Shown here piece by piece: positions 14,601-25,187 of a DNA stretch of 64,000 bases. Location: NCBI GenBank assembly GCA_960531495.1, contig OY482847.1:24139013-24203012 (forward strand), written 5' to 3'. Under the pieces are notes generated by a model that worked only from the letters and a program-made list of their open reading frames with translations, was not told the DNA's origin and ran no database searches. Within the stretch, counting starts at the first letter, position 1. Each line of letters begins with the position of its first letter. Source of the stretch: Zeus faber (Eukaryota > Chordata > Actinopteri > Zeiformes > Zeidae). Made by a program: the position numbers and the translations under genes.

Positions 14601-17600
14601 GTGTTAGCAGCGCGTACTGGACTTAATTTTCTGCGATGATAGTCAGTTCTCTGACAGCGACACGGAGAACGACAGCAAAGCTGAACCTGATATTACTCCG
14701 GACTTGGAGAACAGTTCAAACAGCGGATTTCAAACTTAATGTGACGATGAAACGGAATATTTTCAAGAACCACCGGAGGAGACCGACGATATGCCCTTTG
14801 TTGTTACAACGGAAGAAGTTGATGATGTGATGAAATCTGTTGAGGTTGGTGACGGATTTTCAGCGACTCATAAAAAACTATAGATACTCTACATTTTGTT
14901 GTGTTGTCTGTACTTTTAAAGTCCAAAATAATTCCACTTTTATAAAAAATGTATATTCTTACTGTTAAATAAAAGCCTTTTTTTTTTTAAAGCAATATTA
15001 GTTGTGTTGTTGAGCTGTTCGTGATTGGATCATTCAGCATTACGTTAATTAGCCATGAGTCTTTGTTTGTCCGCCAACACCATTTGCATTCTGGGAGCTG
15101 GCAGAATGAACCTGGTGTGGGTAAAACTTTGGAGATGATCATCTCAGAATCGCAGTTTGCCCTACCCTAGAAAAAAGAGCTCTGATTCTCCACTTTCAAA
15201 TGATGCGAAAAGAAAAAAATCTCAAAAACCGCCAAATGACCCTAAAGTACGCGGTGGGTCACATATGTTTCAGCTCTAAGAGAGGTCTGGCAATTTGCAA
15301 TTTGATATGCAAGATTTCAAAGCAAAAGCCAAAGACCAGTTTTTGATTGATTTCCAAGTTGCAGGTGCATTGTCACAAAAACTGCTGAATTATTTCACGT
15401 GTCAAGAAGAACAGTCTCCAAACTCATGACAGGAGATACCAAACATACACAACTTGCATCAGTAAAGAGGCTCAAGTCATAGGTCACAAACAGGAAAAGA
15501 CAGATCGGAAAGAGGATAGTAGGTAAATGTCACAAAAGTACAGCCTCAAAAGATACCACAGAATTAAACCAGCATCTCTGTGACTCAGTGTCAAAACAAC
15601 AAATTGTGAGCTTAAATAAGCCAAAATTGATGCCAGAGCAGTCATCTGGAGACCGCTTGTATTCAAGGCCCAAGCCTAAAGACACAAGGGTGTAAAACCT
15701 GGAACCCTCAGCATTGTGGCAAAAAGTAATGGTCTGATATACCTTGTTTCCTGTAAGTCTGGAAAAAAGCCAAAGGTTGTCTTCTACCCAGACTGTCTGT
15801 AGCCAGCTGTTAAACATGGTGGGGGATACATAATGCTATGGGCAGCCTTTCAGGGGAGTCATTGGGTCCAATAATTACTCCATGGTTGTATAACAGCCAA
15901 GGACTATGAGGCCATTTTATACCAGGTGCTACCCAGATGCAGTGTTGGGCAGTAACAACAGTAAAGTAATCCCCACAAAATAACACCTTAAAATGTAATG
16001 TCAATACAATACCAGTCAAAGGCAATAATGGAGAATACTACCGTTACCCAAGGTTCTGTGAGGGGACACAGATGAGAGCAGTAGAGAGCAGTAAACAGTG
16101 ACAAGAACTGTCTCATAAGCTGCTTTCACACATGCACTGCAACCCTGAAATTATCTGGATATTACCCGGAATGTGTGAACGCAAATGTCCGAATCCTTAT
16201 CAATCATTTGGACCGATATTACGGACTTTATCAAGCCAGCAGCACCCTTGTACAAAGTCTGTGTCATGTCCGACTGAGCAGCATGTGTGCAGAGCAGGTA
16301 ATGTAATGTAAATATTACGTCCAAATACATGGAGTATCAAAGCCAAAAAAAGATAAGTCGGTAGCCTAGTCTGCCAGCTTGGGTGTACTAAAACTCTGCA
16401 GCGCCCTGTATCCTGCGAGCTCTACCCAGGCTCCACCCCTTGTCTAAACCAACCAAAGTATTTCCAGGTGGTGTAAATGTGTTTGACGAAGAAGAAACAG
16501 AAACAGTCTTTATTAGTCACGCAACACACCACACTACAACACATGCTTGCACACACACACACACAATGTCTGGACCTGATTCCGGAGTGCATGTGTGAAA
16601 GCAGCTTGAGTGTGATTAGCTAGAAAATGTAAGGGTTCCATCTCAGACCCAAGATCACAATTCAACTATTAATTTGAAATGTTTTGATGGATTGATGAAT
16701 GATGATTCAAGATTATGCTTAGGTGCTGATGCTGTTCTGGCCACTCTTATAGTTGCCCAGTGGACAGAGCAGACATTCCATCACTCTATCCCTCATCCGG
16801 ATAAGAAAAACAAAATCTTGGAAGAGAGATGCCCTTCTTCGGATGATATAAATCCAAAGGAGATTAAGGTAGAAAATGCACGAATGAGTAGCTGTGAGAG
16901 GCAGCCTCACCTTGAACTGTTCGTCTTTGGTGCGCAGCGCCGATTCCTTCTCTCGGATCATCTCCTTCAGATGAGTCACCAGTTGTTCAGTCTGGGCAAG
17001 CTGCTCCGCCACTTCTGTCAAAGCAGCATGTCCACCAACAGCACCAGCAACCTCCTGTGGAGAGCCAGGGGCCTGATGGGAGGGAGGGATGAGGAGAGTT
17101 TAGGATTTGTATGCAAGCTGGTTGGCAGATGAGAGTGCAGAAAAGCAGATAATTAACAGAACATAAGATACACAAAAGGAGAGGACAGTGGCTGGACTAG
17201 GGATGCAATGGTACAGTGGGCTCACAGTTCGGAATGGGTTGTGATTTTGGGGCCACGGTAACGGTACGCTATCTTTATATTTAAGAAAAAAAATTGTAAA
17301 AAATTGTAAAAAGTAAAAAGGTGAAAAAATAATAGTTATAGTAGTCTGCAACAAATAACTATTGTCACGCTCTGTGTGTATGTCTGTGGGGAGAGACGGG
17401 CTTCAGCTTTATTGGTCGGTTGTTATAATTTTCCTAGGTTCATCTGATTGGAGGGGAGGTGTCCAGGATAGTGGGTAATTCAAATATACATTTTTGTTCA
17501 TATTTATCTATCTATCTATCTGGTTATTTTTATTATATAATATTTTAAAAACATTTCACAGTTAAAAAAAATATATAAAACCAGTACTATAGTTAGTTAT

Positions 17601-20600
17601 TTCTGTGTAGAACTGGTATAAACAGTATTTCTCCACACATAAATAATAATAGTAAAATAACTTATTCAAATAAACCTCACAGTCAGACCAATAAGTGTGT
17701 GCCTTCGCTTTGTGTAGCTGACATGACATTGGCTGCACTCCTTTTCAGCCACAGTGCCTCCTGGCGATGGAGGAGCATAGGCTCTCTCTTACATAGAGGG
17801 GGAAACATTTTCTAGTAGCAGGAGACGGCAACTTAAACAAACAACACAATAAAAACCTGTAGAAAAAAAACAAAACAAAAAAAAAAAACTGACAAAAAAA
17901 GAAGGGCTCACCACCCAGTGAGACTCAATTCTCTTCATTCGTACAAAAGAGCTGTTCAAAAGAACCGGATCGTTCGTGAATGACCCGACACTAATGCGAG
18001 TAAAATTGAGTGTCTGAAGCGTGTGTCCGTAATAAAGACCGACACGGCCATCCCAGGGGGTAATTTTCCAACTGGACACCTTGATTGATTGCACTCTTTA
18101 CTAAAACATGTCGTTTTATCTTGTGTTTCTATGAAAAAAGGCTGCGTAGCAGATGCAGTTGAAAAAAAAAAATCAAACATAAACCTCTCGCACAAAAATA
18201 TAAAAATATGAATTCAATAGGAAGCAGCACCTGCGCTGCACCAACGTGTCTAGTGGACTTCTACTGCGATACTGTAATACTGATGTTCACCTGTGCGTAT
18301 TGAAACGTAGGGGACGTACCGAATGGTTCGGTAACATACCATGTACCGTTGCATCCCTAGTCTGGACTAGGTGTGACCAGAGTTTCCAAATTGGTGCCGG
18401 TGCTGGAAGATTTCAATGTCCCGGACAATTGGGAGAGATTCCGGTCAAATATTACCTGTGTTTATTGAGCTTAAAAACAATTGAGAAGCAGGCTATATAG
18501 GCAATGACATCATCAAGGCATGTAGATGTATAATATTTTTTATTGATAATATATATTTTTTTATTATTAAAAATAAAAGTCCCGTCAGTAAACGCCATTT
18601 TAAAAATAAATAAAAAACAAAAAACAAAAACAAAAAGTAACAAGTGTATCCACTTTAATTAAAATTTCACTTAAATAAAATTTTCATGATCAACTCACAA
18701 ACAAAATAAATATGGCAAGTAGATCTAAATAAATAAAATTTGTGGTGTCCTTCTTCGTTGGGATGTCTTGTCGACATATTTTACACAATTAATATTTACC
18801 GTCTGCTTTAGGTCAGAAGTTAAATATCCAAAAAAAACGCCAAACTATGGACGTATGTGTCCCAACAATACATCATCTTTCTGTTTCTCCTTAGAGTTCT
18901 AGACGTTGCGGCTCTGCCTCCACTCCGTGTGGACTATGTTTACAAGCGCAACCTGTCCACGAGGGAGGGGGTGGGGCTTAGTTCTATATCGACAAACGAG
19001 ATTGGTCAGAGCTGAAAGGTCAGCTTTAGATCGTCCAAACTGATTGGCTTCCCGTTGTGACTTGCCGAGCGGGAATGAACAGATCTGCAGACTTTTTTTT
19101 TTTTAATCTAAATGAGCCACCCAATAATGCAAATTGTGCTTGGAGGGAACTCTTTTCACCAGACATTATGACTAGAGAGATTTAAATATGTTGGACTTCC
19201 AACAGATTTTCCCGGTCAGAAACAGGCAATTACAGAATAAAGGAAATGCTGGGTGTGACATGTAGAAGAAATACATGATCTCCACCGAAAGCTAGATAAG
19301 GGAAAGGAATTCAATCAACTAAGGGTGCCCTGATCGATCGGCCGATATTCACTCGAAATAGTTTGATCGGTGACCGGTATAAAGGCCTATCAGCAAAACA
19401 TGCAAGACCATTTCTCTTCCCCGTTATGCATGGTGCTTTTGTTTCATTCAGTAAGGAAATGCAATCTGTAATGTACCCCTCTCCTTCCCTCCCTCCCCCG
19501 TGGTTTGTTGTCTCCTAAAAATTTAGAGCTCACTGACTTGAAACAATATTCTGGCTATAGCCTGTTTTTGTTGCCCTATGTTTTATTTGTTTTTGCTGCC
19601 TCAGTATATATAATTTATTGTTCTAACTTGGTGTGTTGTGCACATTTAGCGTTTATTCAAATTTTTATTTTACAAAATTCTATTCTACACGAAAGATATA
19701 TTAAGGTCTAAGCTGCTATTTTTAAGTTGTGTCTAAGAGAGAGTGGAATATGTTGCACATGTTGCCTGCCAATAAATAAACAGTTGTCAATTCATGATAC
19801 TTTCTCATCTATTGATTTTAATACTTAAAGTAAAATGTTGTTGAGAATAGTTAAATCAATAAGCAATGCTGCACAATAAATATATTTATCGTGAATCTAA
19901 AATAGGTTATTTATTAATACGTTATCGGCTGATATTGCTTCAAGCGATATTTCTTCGTGATCGGCCCCAGAAATCTTACAACACAACATTCCCATATCAA
20001 ATCATGCTCAAGGCTAACTATAATGGATATTTTGTTGCAGAGAATGTGAAGTGCAATGGAACGGAATGGAATGAGGGATTAGTGGAGAGCAATGAGGAGA
20101 CAACTAGGAAGACTAGGAGCACTGTTCCTGTACCAGCTCAGATTGTTAGCTATTGTTCCAAATCTCAACACGTTCAACTGTATCACTGCACGCTGTACTG
20201 ACTGGCATCAAATATCATAGAAATAGATAACCATGAAATACGATAGCTTTCCATACTGTGTATGAAAAGGCTATGCGCAACTTGGCCTAAATCCAACACA
20301 GCATTCCGGGCAAAGGCTATCAGGAATATGCCCAGGACCTGCAGAAATTGTGGGGGATGGGAATGTGAAAGGAATTACGCCACGGCAGCGGAAGCCCCCG
20401 GAAACGCAAAATGCAAACTCTGTTCCTTTTGGATCAATGACATTTGCTCAGCAGCCTACCTAATATCCCTCTATCCTCATGTCAAACAAGGTAATGTAAC
20501 AGAGACAGGGAGAAATATTAGCAGAACCAAATTGGACGAACACGTGCAATGTTATACATAGCACACAAAATAAGTGGACTTGGTCAAGGGATTTTACTGT

Positions 20601-20928
20601 TTTTAGCTAAAATATAAAACCAGTGGTTGAACCAACCACTGAAAGTGCTGGGAATAAGTGGGCATGGTTGGAGTTACCAATTCATAAAAATAAAATCTTA
20701 AAATTCATTAATATGACTTTCTCCATGTCAAGATGCACTTTTAGATCGGGATAGTGCAACCTTGGGACTGTCGCCTGAGTCAAAAGTTTCAAAACACAAT
20801 AGGAAAACCTGCATGTGAGTGCTAATATGAACATTAAGGTAATGGTACATGAAGATGGTCCAACACACTTATGTTCTACTTACTGCGGAGCCAGGCCCTC
20901 CCTCTTCGCCGGAAAACCACTTCAGCAT
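2700..20928 (-). CDS. golgb1: Giantin-like golgin, N-terminal exons (partial, continues off the left edge)
   Basis: Coding exons read in order on the minus strand: 20884-20928 (ATG), 16911-17072, 14049-14180, 13832-13921, 10873-11034, 6247-6426, 5760-5882, 5290-5403, 4695-4992, 4203-4318, 3826-3943, 2976-3067 and 2700-2850. All have AG/GT borders and matching phases, giving about 594 residues of nearly continuous coiled coil (Leu/Glu/Lys/Gln rich). Giantin is a Golgi-membrane tether with a C-terminal anchor, which lies outside this window. Identity rests on blocks that follow human giantin in the same order: an [18 protein letters not shown] block, an [15 protein letters not shown] block and an [20 protein letters not shown] block. 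The first coding exon is only 15 residues (MLKWFSGEE start) and differs from the human N terminus. The ATG is preceded by GAAACC and followed by an ideal GTAAGT donor. Exon structure is near certain; a giantin paralogue or relative remains possible. Confidence 0.82.
3300..3800. other. Intron of the giantin-like gene
   Basis: AT-rich intron between the exons at 2976-3067 and 3826-3943. No repeat or exon recognised. Confidence 0.4.
7215..9689 (+). mobile_element. Non-LTR retrotransposon, 5'-truncated, dead reverse transcriptase (copy 1)
   Basis: Reverse transcriptase fragments appear in order on the plus strand: [20 protein letters not shown] (about 7930), [20 protein letters not shown] (about 8077), the FADD catalytic motif (about 8520-8532), then [20 protein letters not shown] and [19 protein letters not shown]. 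An in-frame TGA at about 8347 and frameshifts break it. The endonuclease part is missing. An 18-nt unit (GACGGCGATGAGAAGGCC) is duplicated right after the FADD motif. The style is Jockey/CR1/Rex-like; the exact clade was not settled. The 3'UTR runs to about 9689. Confidence 0.85.
9690..10680 (+). mobile_element. Second, shorter copy of the same non-LTR retrotransposon
   Basis: This begins abruptly at the equivalent of 8750 in copy 1, directly after its 3' tail. It encodes an open 140-residue C-terminal stretch (9735-10157; [20 protein letters not shown]). A 3'UTR similar to that of copy 1 follows, ending in a tandem of the 7-mer CTTGAAT/TTGAATC at about 10645-10675. That terminal repeat marks the true 3' end of the family. 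Copy 1 and copy 2 therefore stand head to tail. Confidence 0.85.
11035..13831. other. Intron of the giantin-like gene
   Basis: No exon found. 12180-12440 holds two imperfect copies of a segment built around AATAGAGAGATAAATAGA, separated by G-rich spacers. 12580-13300 is AT-rich with simple stretches. Confidence 0.4.
14422..15267. mobile_element. Non-autonomous DNA transposon with 17-bp terminal inverted repeats
   Basis: CATATGTGACCCACCGC (14422-14438) is repeated exactly and inverted at 15251-15267. The 846-bp interior keeps a piece of a reading frame: [20 protein letters not shown] from about 14522. In another frame an acidic Asp/Ser/Glu stretch follows ([19 protein letters not shown], about 14632-14690). 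A short, broken, acidic N-terminal region fits a transposase gene that lost its catalytic part. No target duplication could be assigned, so the superfamily is left open. Confidence 0.75.
15330..15960 (+). mobile_element. Tc1/mariner-like remnant, heavily decayed
   Basis: Scattered plus-strand phrases resemble Tc1 transposase, mainly a [23 protein letters not shown]-like run at about 15815-15870. Its surroundings have many stops. No terminal repeats were located. Confidence 0.4.
16117..16607. mobile_element. MITE with 22-bp perfect terminal inverted repeats
   Basis: The repeat at 16117-16138 (starts AAGCTGCTTTCACACATG) recurs exactly and inverted at 16586-16607. The 491-bp interior has no coding potential and a short CA tract at 16549-16565. 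It lies in the intron just downstream (minus sense) of the exon at 16911-17072. Confidence 0.75.
17198..18359. mobile_element. hAT-like DNA element, copy 2
   Basis: Left end TAGGGATGCAATGGTACA (17198) and right end GTACCGTTGCATCCCTA (to 18359) are inverted repeats shared with the element at 6695-10755. The flanks GGCTGGAC (17190-17197) and GTCTGGAC (18360-18367) agree at 7 of 8 positions, an 8-bp target duplication typical of hAT. No transposase frame survives. It lacks the retrotransposon insert seen in copy 1. Confidence 0.8.
18368..20883. other. Intron of the giantin-like gene, with a possible decayed hAT end
   Basis: Around 19323-19350 the sequence GGGTGCCCTGATCGATCGGC has the look of a hAT terminus, and a related stretch (TGATCGGCC) occurs near 19960. 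The pair is too eroded to delimit an element. No exon is recognisable in the rest. Confidence 0.35.
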
Positions 20929-20943
20929 GGTTTCAATTTAGGC
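20884..20943 (-). other. golgb1: Exon 2 of the giantin-like gene, carrying the start codon
   Basis: On the minus strand a pyrimidine-rich acceptor ending TTATTTAG lies at 20944 and above. It is followed by a 15-nt leader, the ATG (20928-20926), 15 codons and a GTAAGT donor just below 20884. Phase 0 at the donor matches phase 0 at the next exon (16911-17072). The exon is short, so its place rests on splice signals and frame rather than on homology. Confidence 0.7.
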
Positions 20944-22065
20944 CTAAATAATGAAAGAGATATAGATACAGTATATAAACTCTGTAAAAATGTTTTTAAT
21001 TAAATTAAAAAGGTGATTCAACGACGTTAATGACTTAACCATTAAATAAACACCCAACACGCCACCCAAAGAGACACCCAACCGCTGATAATGCTGCAGT
21101 AAAGGCAAATGTCATAAATGTCTTCATCCTGCACTCCTTGTGCATCTTCCTTGTTGAGAAGCGGCATTTAAATATTTATAACGATCCTAGAATAGTGGAT
21201 AATAATCGACGGAGCATACACTTTCAGACTTGTCGGCTCTCGGCCAAACTGCCACAGCCCGGCGAGCCGTGTGTAATACAGGTAAAGCTTGGACTGGAGC
21301 TTGAAGTTACACAGGTCAAGCAAACAGGCCATTCAGTCTGCTATAATTTATGAGCTCTTGCAAGCCCACAGCAGCAGGCCACAGCCCACACTGCAACTAC
21401 TACCCGGTCATTAGTGGCCTGTCAAATGAAGGGAGAGCAAACACATCTGAAAGGGCTGCGTTTTCAGTCCAGGAGGTTTTGAAGTCACTTGTGGGTTCCG
21501 TGTAATACGACTGTGCTCGATCAACCACAATAACTTAAATATATATATATATATATAAATATTGACGGCTGTCAAGCTTAACTCATCTCATGTGACTTAG
21601 GAAGCAAATCAGGTCAAACCAGCACTTCTGTCTACTACTGTCGCAGCAGGCTCTGTTTAACGAGAAAACCTGCTTGACAGTTTGTAAAGGGTCATCAGGA
21701 TTTAGAAATGCGTGACGAGGTTGCTGCGTCTGTCATTAGACACCATCGAGACTAGAGCTGTCAGTTATATTGTAAAATCGTTCGCTTCCACAATCATATG
21801 TTTCCATCATAATTTAAGGGGACTACCTTGTTAGTCTCTTAGTCTCTTATGCAATAAGCAGACGCGTATAATTACGAGTTCGAGTACGAGTATTTTTATT
21901 TTGTAATAATTCAATTGCTAATCGTAATTACTCGTCAACTAAAAAGCTCATGATCGTGACCGCCCTACTAGAGGCACGCGTTTCATACGTCATTTATATT
22001 AAATGTCAACTGCTGGGAATAGCCAGCGACCTACAGCAGTAGATACGGAGCTCACGTTAACTTAC

Positions 22066-22400
22066 AGGGAGTTTGCTTACAATGGAGCGCTGCACCGCAA
22101 GTAGACAACCTAGCAAGCCTAGCTCGGTGTGCTAGCACGAACCGGAGCCCGAGTACCGGACAGCGGCGTACCGACCCACTTGAACAGAGTTTGGATCGGT
22201 GGCGAGCGTTTACCCGATGCAATGCGTCACCGGGACTCCACTGAACACATTCCTCCCTCGACGAAAGCCTGGAAAGTTACATTTCAGCGCAACGAGCTCC
22301 GAGCGCCAGCAGACGGGGCCGCTCGCTGGTCTTATGGCGTCTCGTCGGGCTGTGACGTTTGTCAACACGCAGCAGGAGGAGGCCGCTGCGCATGCGCATT
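22066..22400 (-). promoter_or_regulatory. Probable CpG-rich promoter and 5'UTR exon of the giantin-like gene
   Basis: About 21960-22400 is much richer in CpG than its AT-rich surroundings. A consensus NRF1 palindrome (TGCGCATGCGCA) lies near 22387-22398, typical of TATA-less housekeeping promoters. Reading minus, a CCCT|GTAAGT donor ends at 22066 and could splice to the acceptor at 20943. The transcription start is not visible directly. ORFs on the plus strand here look like by-products of high GC content. Confidence 0.55.
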
Positions 22401-22429
22401 GGCACCCCCTACGTTTTCATTTACATTTT

Positions 22430-22930
22430 ACATTTAGTCATTTAGCAGCAATTTTATCCAAAGCGACTCACAAGGGAGAATGACATTCAAGCTACATTGC
22501 GACAGGGACATTAGTGTAACAATAAACACTGCTAGGTGGTGCTAAGTAATTGTGGGTTAGGAGAGGAGGTACTCACTTGAAGAGCTGGGTCTTCAGGTGC
22601 TTCTTAAAGACAGAGAGGGAGGCCCCCGCTCTGGTCGTTTTTGGCAGCTCGTTCCACCAACGTGGAACTACAAATGAGAATAGCCTGGATTGCCGTGGCT
22701 GTACGGCCGGCAGAGCCAGGCGACGCTCATTTGAAGCGCAGCATCCGGGGGGCAACATGTGCTCTTACGAGAGCATTTAAGTAGGTGGGAGCGTTCCCAG
22801 CCATCACCCTGTAGGCCAGCATCAGAGACTTGAACCTGATGCGAGCGGCTACAGGTAACCAGTGGAGCTCCATGAGCAGCGGAGTGACATGTGCCCTCTT
22901 TGGCTGGTGGAACAGCAGTCGCGCCCGCCG
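22430..22930 (-). mobile_element. 3' end of a non-LTR retrotransposon
   Basis: Minus-strand translation gives typical reverse transcriptase C-terminal phrases in fragments: ELHWLPVAARIRFKSLMLAY, RVMAGNAPTYLNALVRAHVA and PRWWNELPKTTRAGASLSVF, ending at a stop near 22573. The 3' tail at 22430-22480 contains the ACATTTAGTCATTTAGCAG segment seen widely in fish repeats. Stops and frameshifts make it inactive. Confidence 0.75.
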
Positions 22931-24406
22931 CGATCAGGCCATCAATCAGGCTTCATTGCAAGGGTGGGATGGGGGATGCTGCTGAGGAGCTGCACATTGT
23001 TTATATCTGGGGCCTCCAAATTGTAAATCATCCTGGCGAAACGAGCCTCTTGACACCGATGCGTATGGGGAATCAACACTTACATTGAAAGTTTTTCCCA
23101 TTCGGGCTTCGAGCTTTGGCTATTTTTCGGCATCTGTAAGAATAGCAAAAATGCTTTTTGTAATTCCTTTTCATAAGAATAACATAAATACATTTAATTG
23201 TAAAATATATACAAATACATGTTATTCGTCATTAATACTTTATTGTTCTTTTTATGTTAGTAATGCACAATTGTACAATTCAGTTTCATCGATTACTTGT
23301 CTCTATTGTGATGCGGATAACATTTATATAACTTAAACATGAATTTCCAATTATAATTATTATGGAATAATTTGTCAAGATCACTAACACTTTCTGCCTT
23401 TTCATTACAGTTTGTTAGGTGTAGTTGTAGGACAATGTTTATACATATTACCAAACATTTTTTGAAATGTTTTAACGCATGTTAAAATGTATTTTATGTT
23501 TTTAACTGTATGTTGTAATTGTTCTAACTTACCTTGCTGCATTGAAGTACATCTGGAGTTCCTGTGAAGGTAGATGTTGTGTGTCGTACACGTCAATTAT
23601 GGCATGTTTGCTCGATTTACGATAGCAGTCTAAGGCTTTAGTTTAGTTTAGTTCAATTTTTTAGTTGGATTACATTTTCAATAATGTCCATTTCCATGAA
23701 ATACGACGTTGTGATATTTCTGTGGGTAATTACCATTGCATGGCTTCTATTTTTCCGACGCCACACTGAATTTTGTAGGCATCACTGAGTCGGACATTTC
23801 AGTGTTTTGGAGGGACGTGCTGACTACATTTTAATGATTGTTTTCTATAATTTCTTTCATTAATCCAGCAAAGTAATGTGGAACTAATGCGAAAATAAAA
23901 TATCAATAGAACAGATCTATTGACATCTACCAAGTAGTACTAAGTAGTTATATAAATATACATGTAAATCGATAGTTTGGTAACTTCTAAAGACTACAGA
24001 GTGACCAAGTCCATGCAGCACAATGGACACAGTCCATCTGGACATTCTCAATCGGAATCCGTACATTTATAGAAGGTAATATGATGACGTCAAAAAGCAT
24101 CTTACTGTAAATCTCATCTGATTCATTTCAAAAGAGACGTGTGATGTCTCAGTTAACCAAGACCAACTGAATATTTTGGGTAAAAGTTGTTCGGTTTTTC
24201 ACTAATATCCGCTGCGTTTGTGGATCTATTGGGATGAAACTTCAAACACAAGGTCTTTGCAACAACGCAGTTCAAACAAGACATAAACCATGTTCGTGTG
24301 TTGTGCCGAAGTTGCTTTTCCAGATAGTTTTATGCTTAAAAATTCTGAGAATTTTTCCTTTTACATTAAAAATAAAGGGGCTGCTTAACAATTACGATAC
24401 TAACAC

Positions 24407-24464
<58 letters not shown>

Positions 24465-24488
24465 AGGGGTCCAGCCCGCAACAATAAC

Positions 24489-24549
<61 letters not shown>

Positions 24550-24583
24550 TGACGACGATGATGATGATGATGATGATGATGAT
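24407..24583. repeat. Opposed (ATT)n and (AAT)n microsatellites, then (GAT)n
   Basis: (ATT)n at 24407-24463 and (AAT)n at 24488-24549 are separated by a unique GC-containing spacer of about 24 bp, and (ATG)n follows to 24583. The two arms are complementary and could fold into one long hairpin. Confidence 0.9.
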
Positions 24584-25143
24584 AATGTAACATAGTAGTC
24601 ATAGTTAATAAAAACAAAAGGAACAAACAATTCTTATGTAACAATTTAAGACTTCATACGATAAGAATAAGAACTTCAGATCAACTTCTCCCCTTTCATT
24701 GAGGCTACAAATTTGCAAACAACATCCACCTGCCCTCACCTGTCCTTTTCATGAGAGGATTTAAGTGCAGTGCATGGTGCTCATGACCTGGGAACACCTG
24801 GAGGAGGAGAATCTTACCCTGTGGTACAAATACTATATATGAGCATCTACAGACCCAGACATCGGTGAGGCTCTTTCAAATCAATGAGGATGGCATCTCC
24901 AAAAGGGACGAGATCCCTCCACCTCGAAACCTGTCCTTGGCACAATGGACACTCATCATTGGAGTTGGAAGTCGACAAAACACCTGAAACTGAAAAGACA
25001 ATGACAAAACTACTACTATGATATGATTTGCAGTCAGGCTGGTGTGATTTGAAAATAAAATGACATTATAGCAAAGGACTGCACACAGAGAAGACTTGGT
25101 TGGTTGATCTGTTTAATAAACTTGTTTGGATCAGATCTTCAAT

Positions 25144-25145
<2 letters not shown>

Positions 25146-25187
<42 letters not shown>
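25146..25187. repeat. (TTG)n microsatellite
   Basis: About 14 uninterrupted TTG units. Confidence 0.95.

Noticed and set aside
16674-17132. 152-codon plus-strand ORF
   Set aside because: It lies antisense to the exon at 16911-17072, which has clear splice sites and coiled-coil content.
19323-19975. A third hAT element
   Set aside because: One end looks hAT-like, but no matching opposite end or target duplication could be aligned.
22129-22483. Overlapping plus-strand ORFs of 94-102 codons
   Set aside because: They lie in the CpG-rich promoter region, where stop codons are rare. No family signature; two frames are open at once.
24234-24644. Ile- or Asn-rich ORFs of 92-118 codons
   Set aside because: Translation of (ATT)n/(AAT)n.
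24780-25000. Possible last exon on plus (INEDGISKRDEIPPPRN)
   Set aside because: A short open run without an acceptor in the right phase, partner exons or recognised family.
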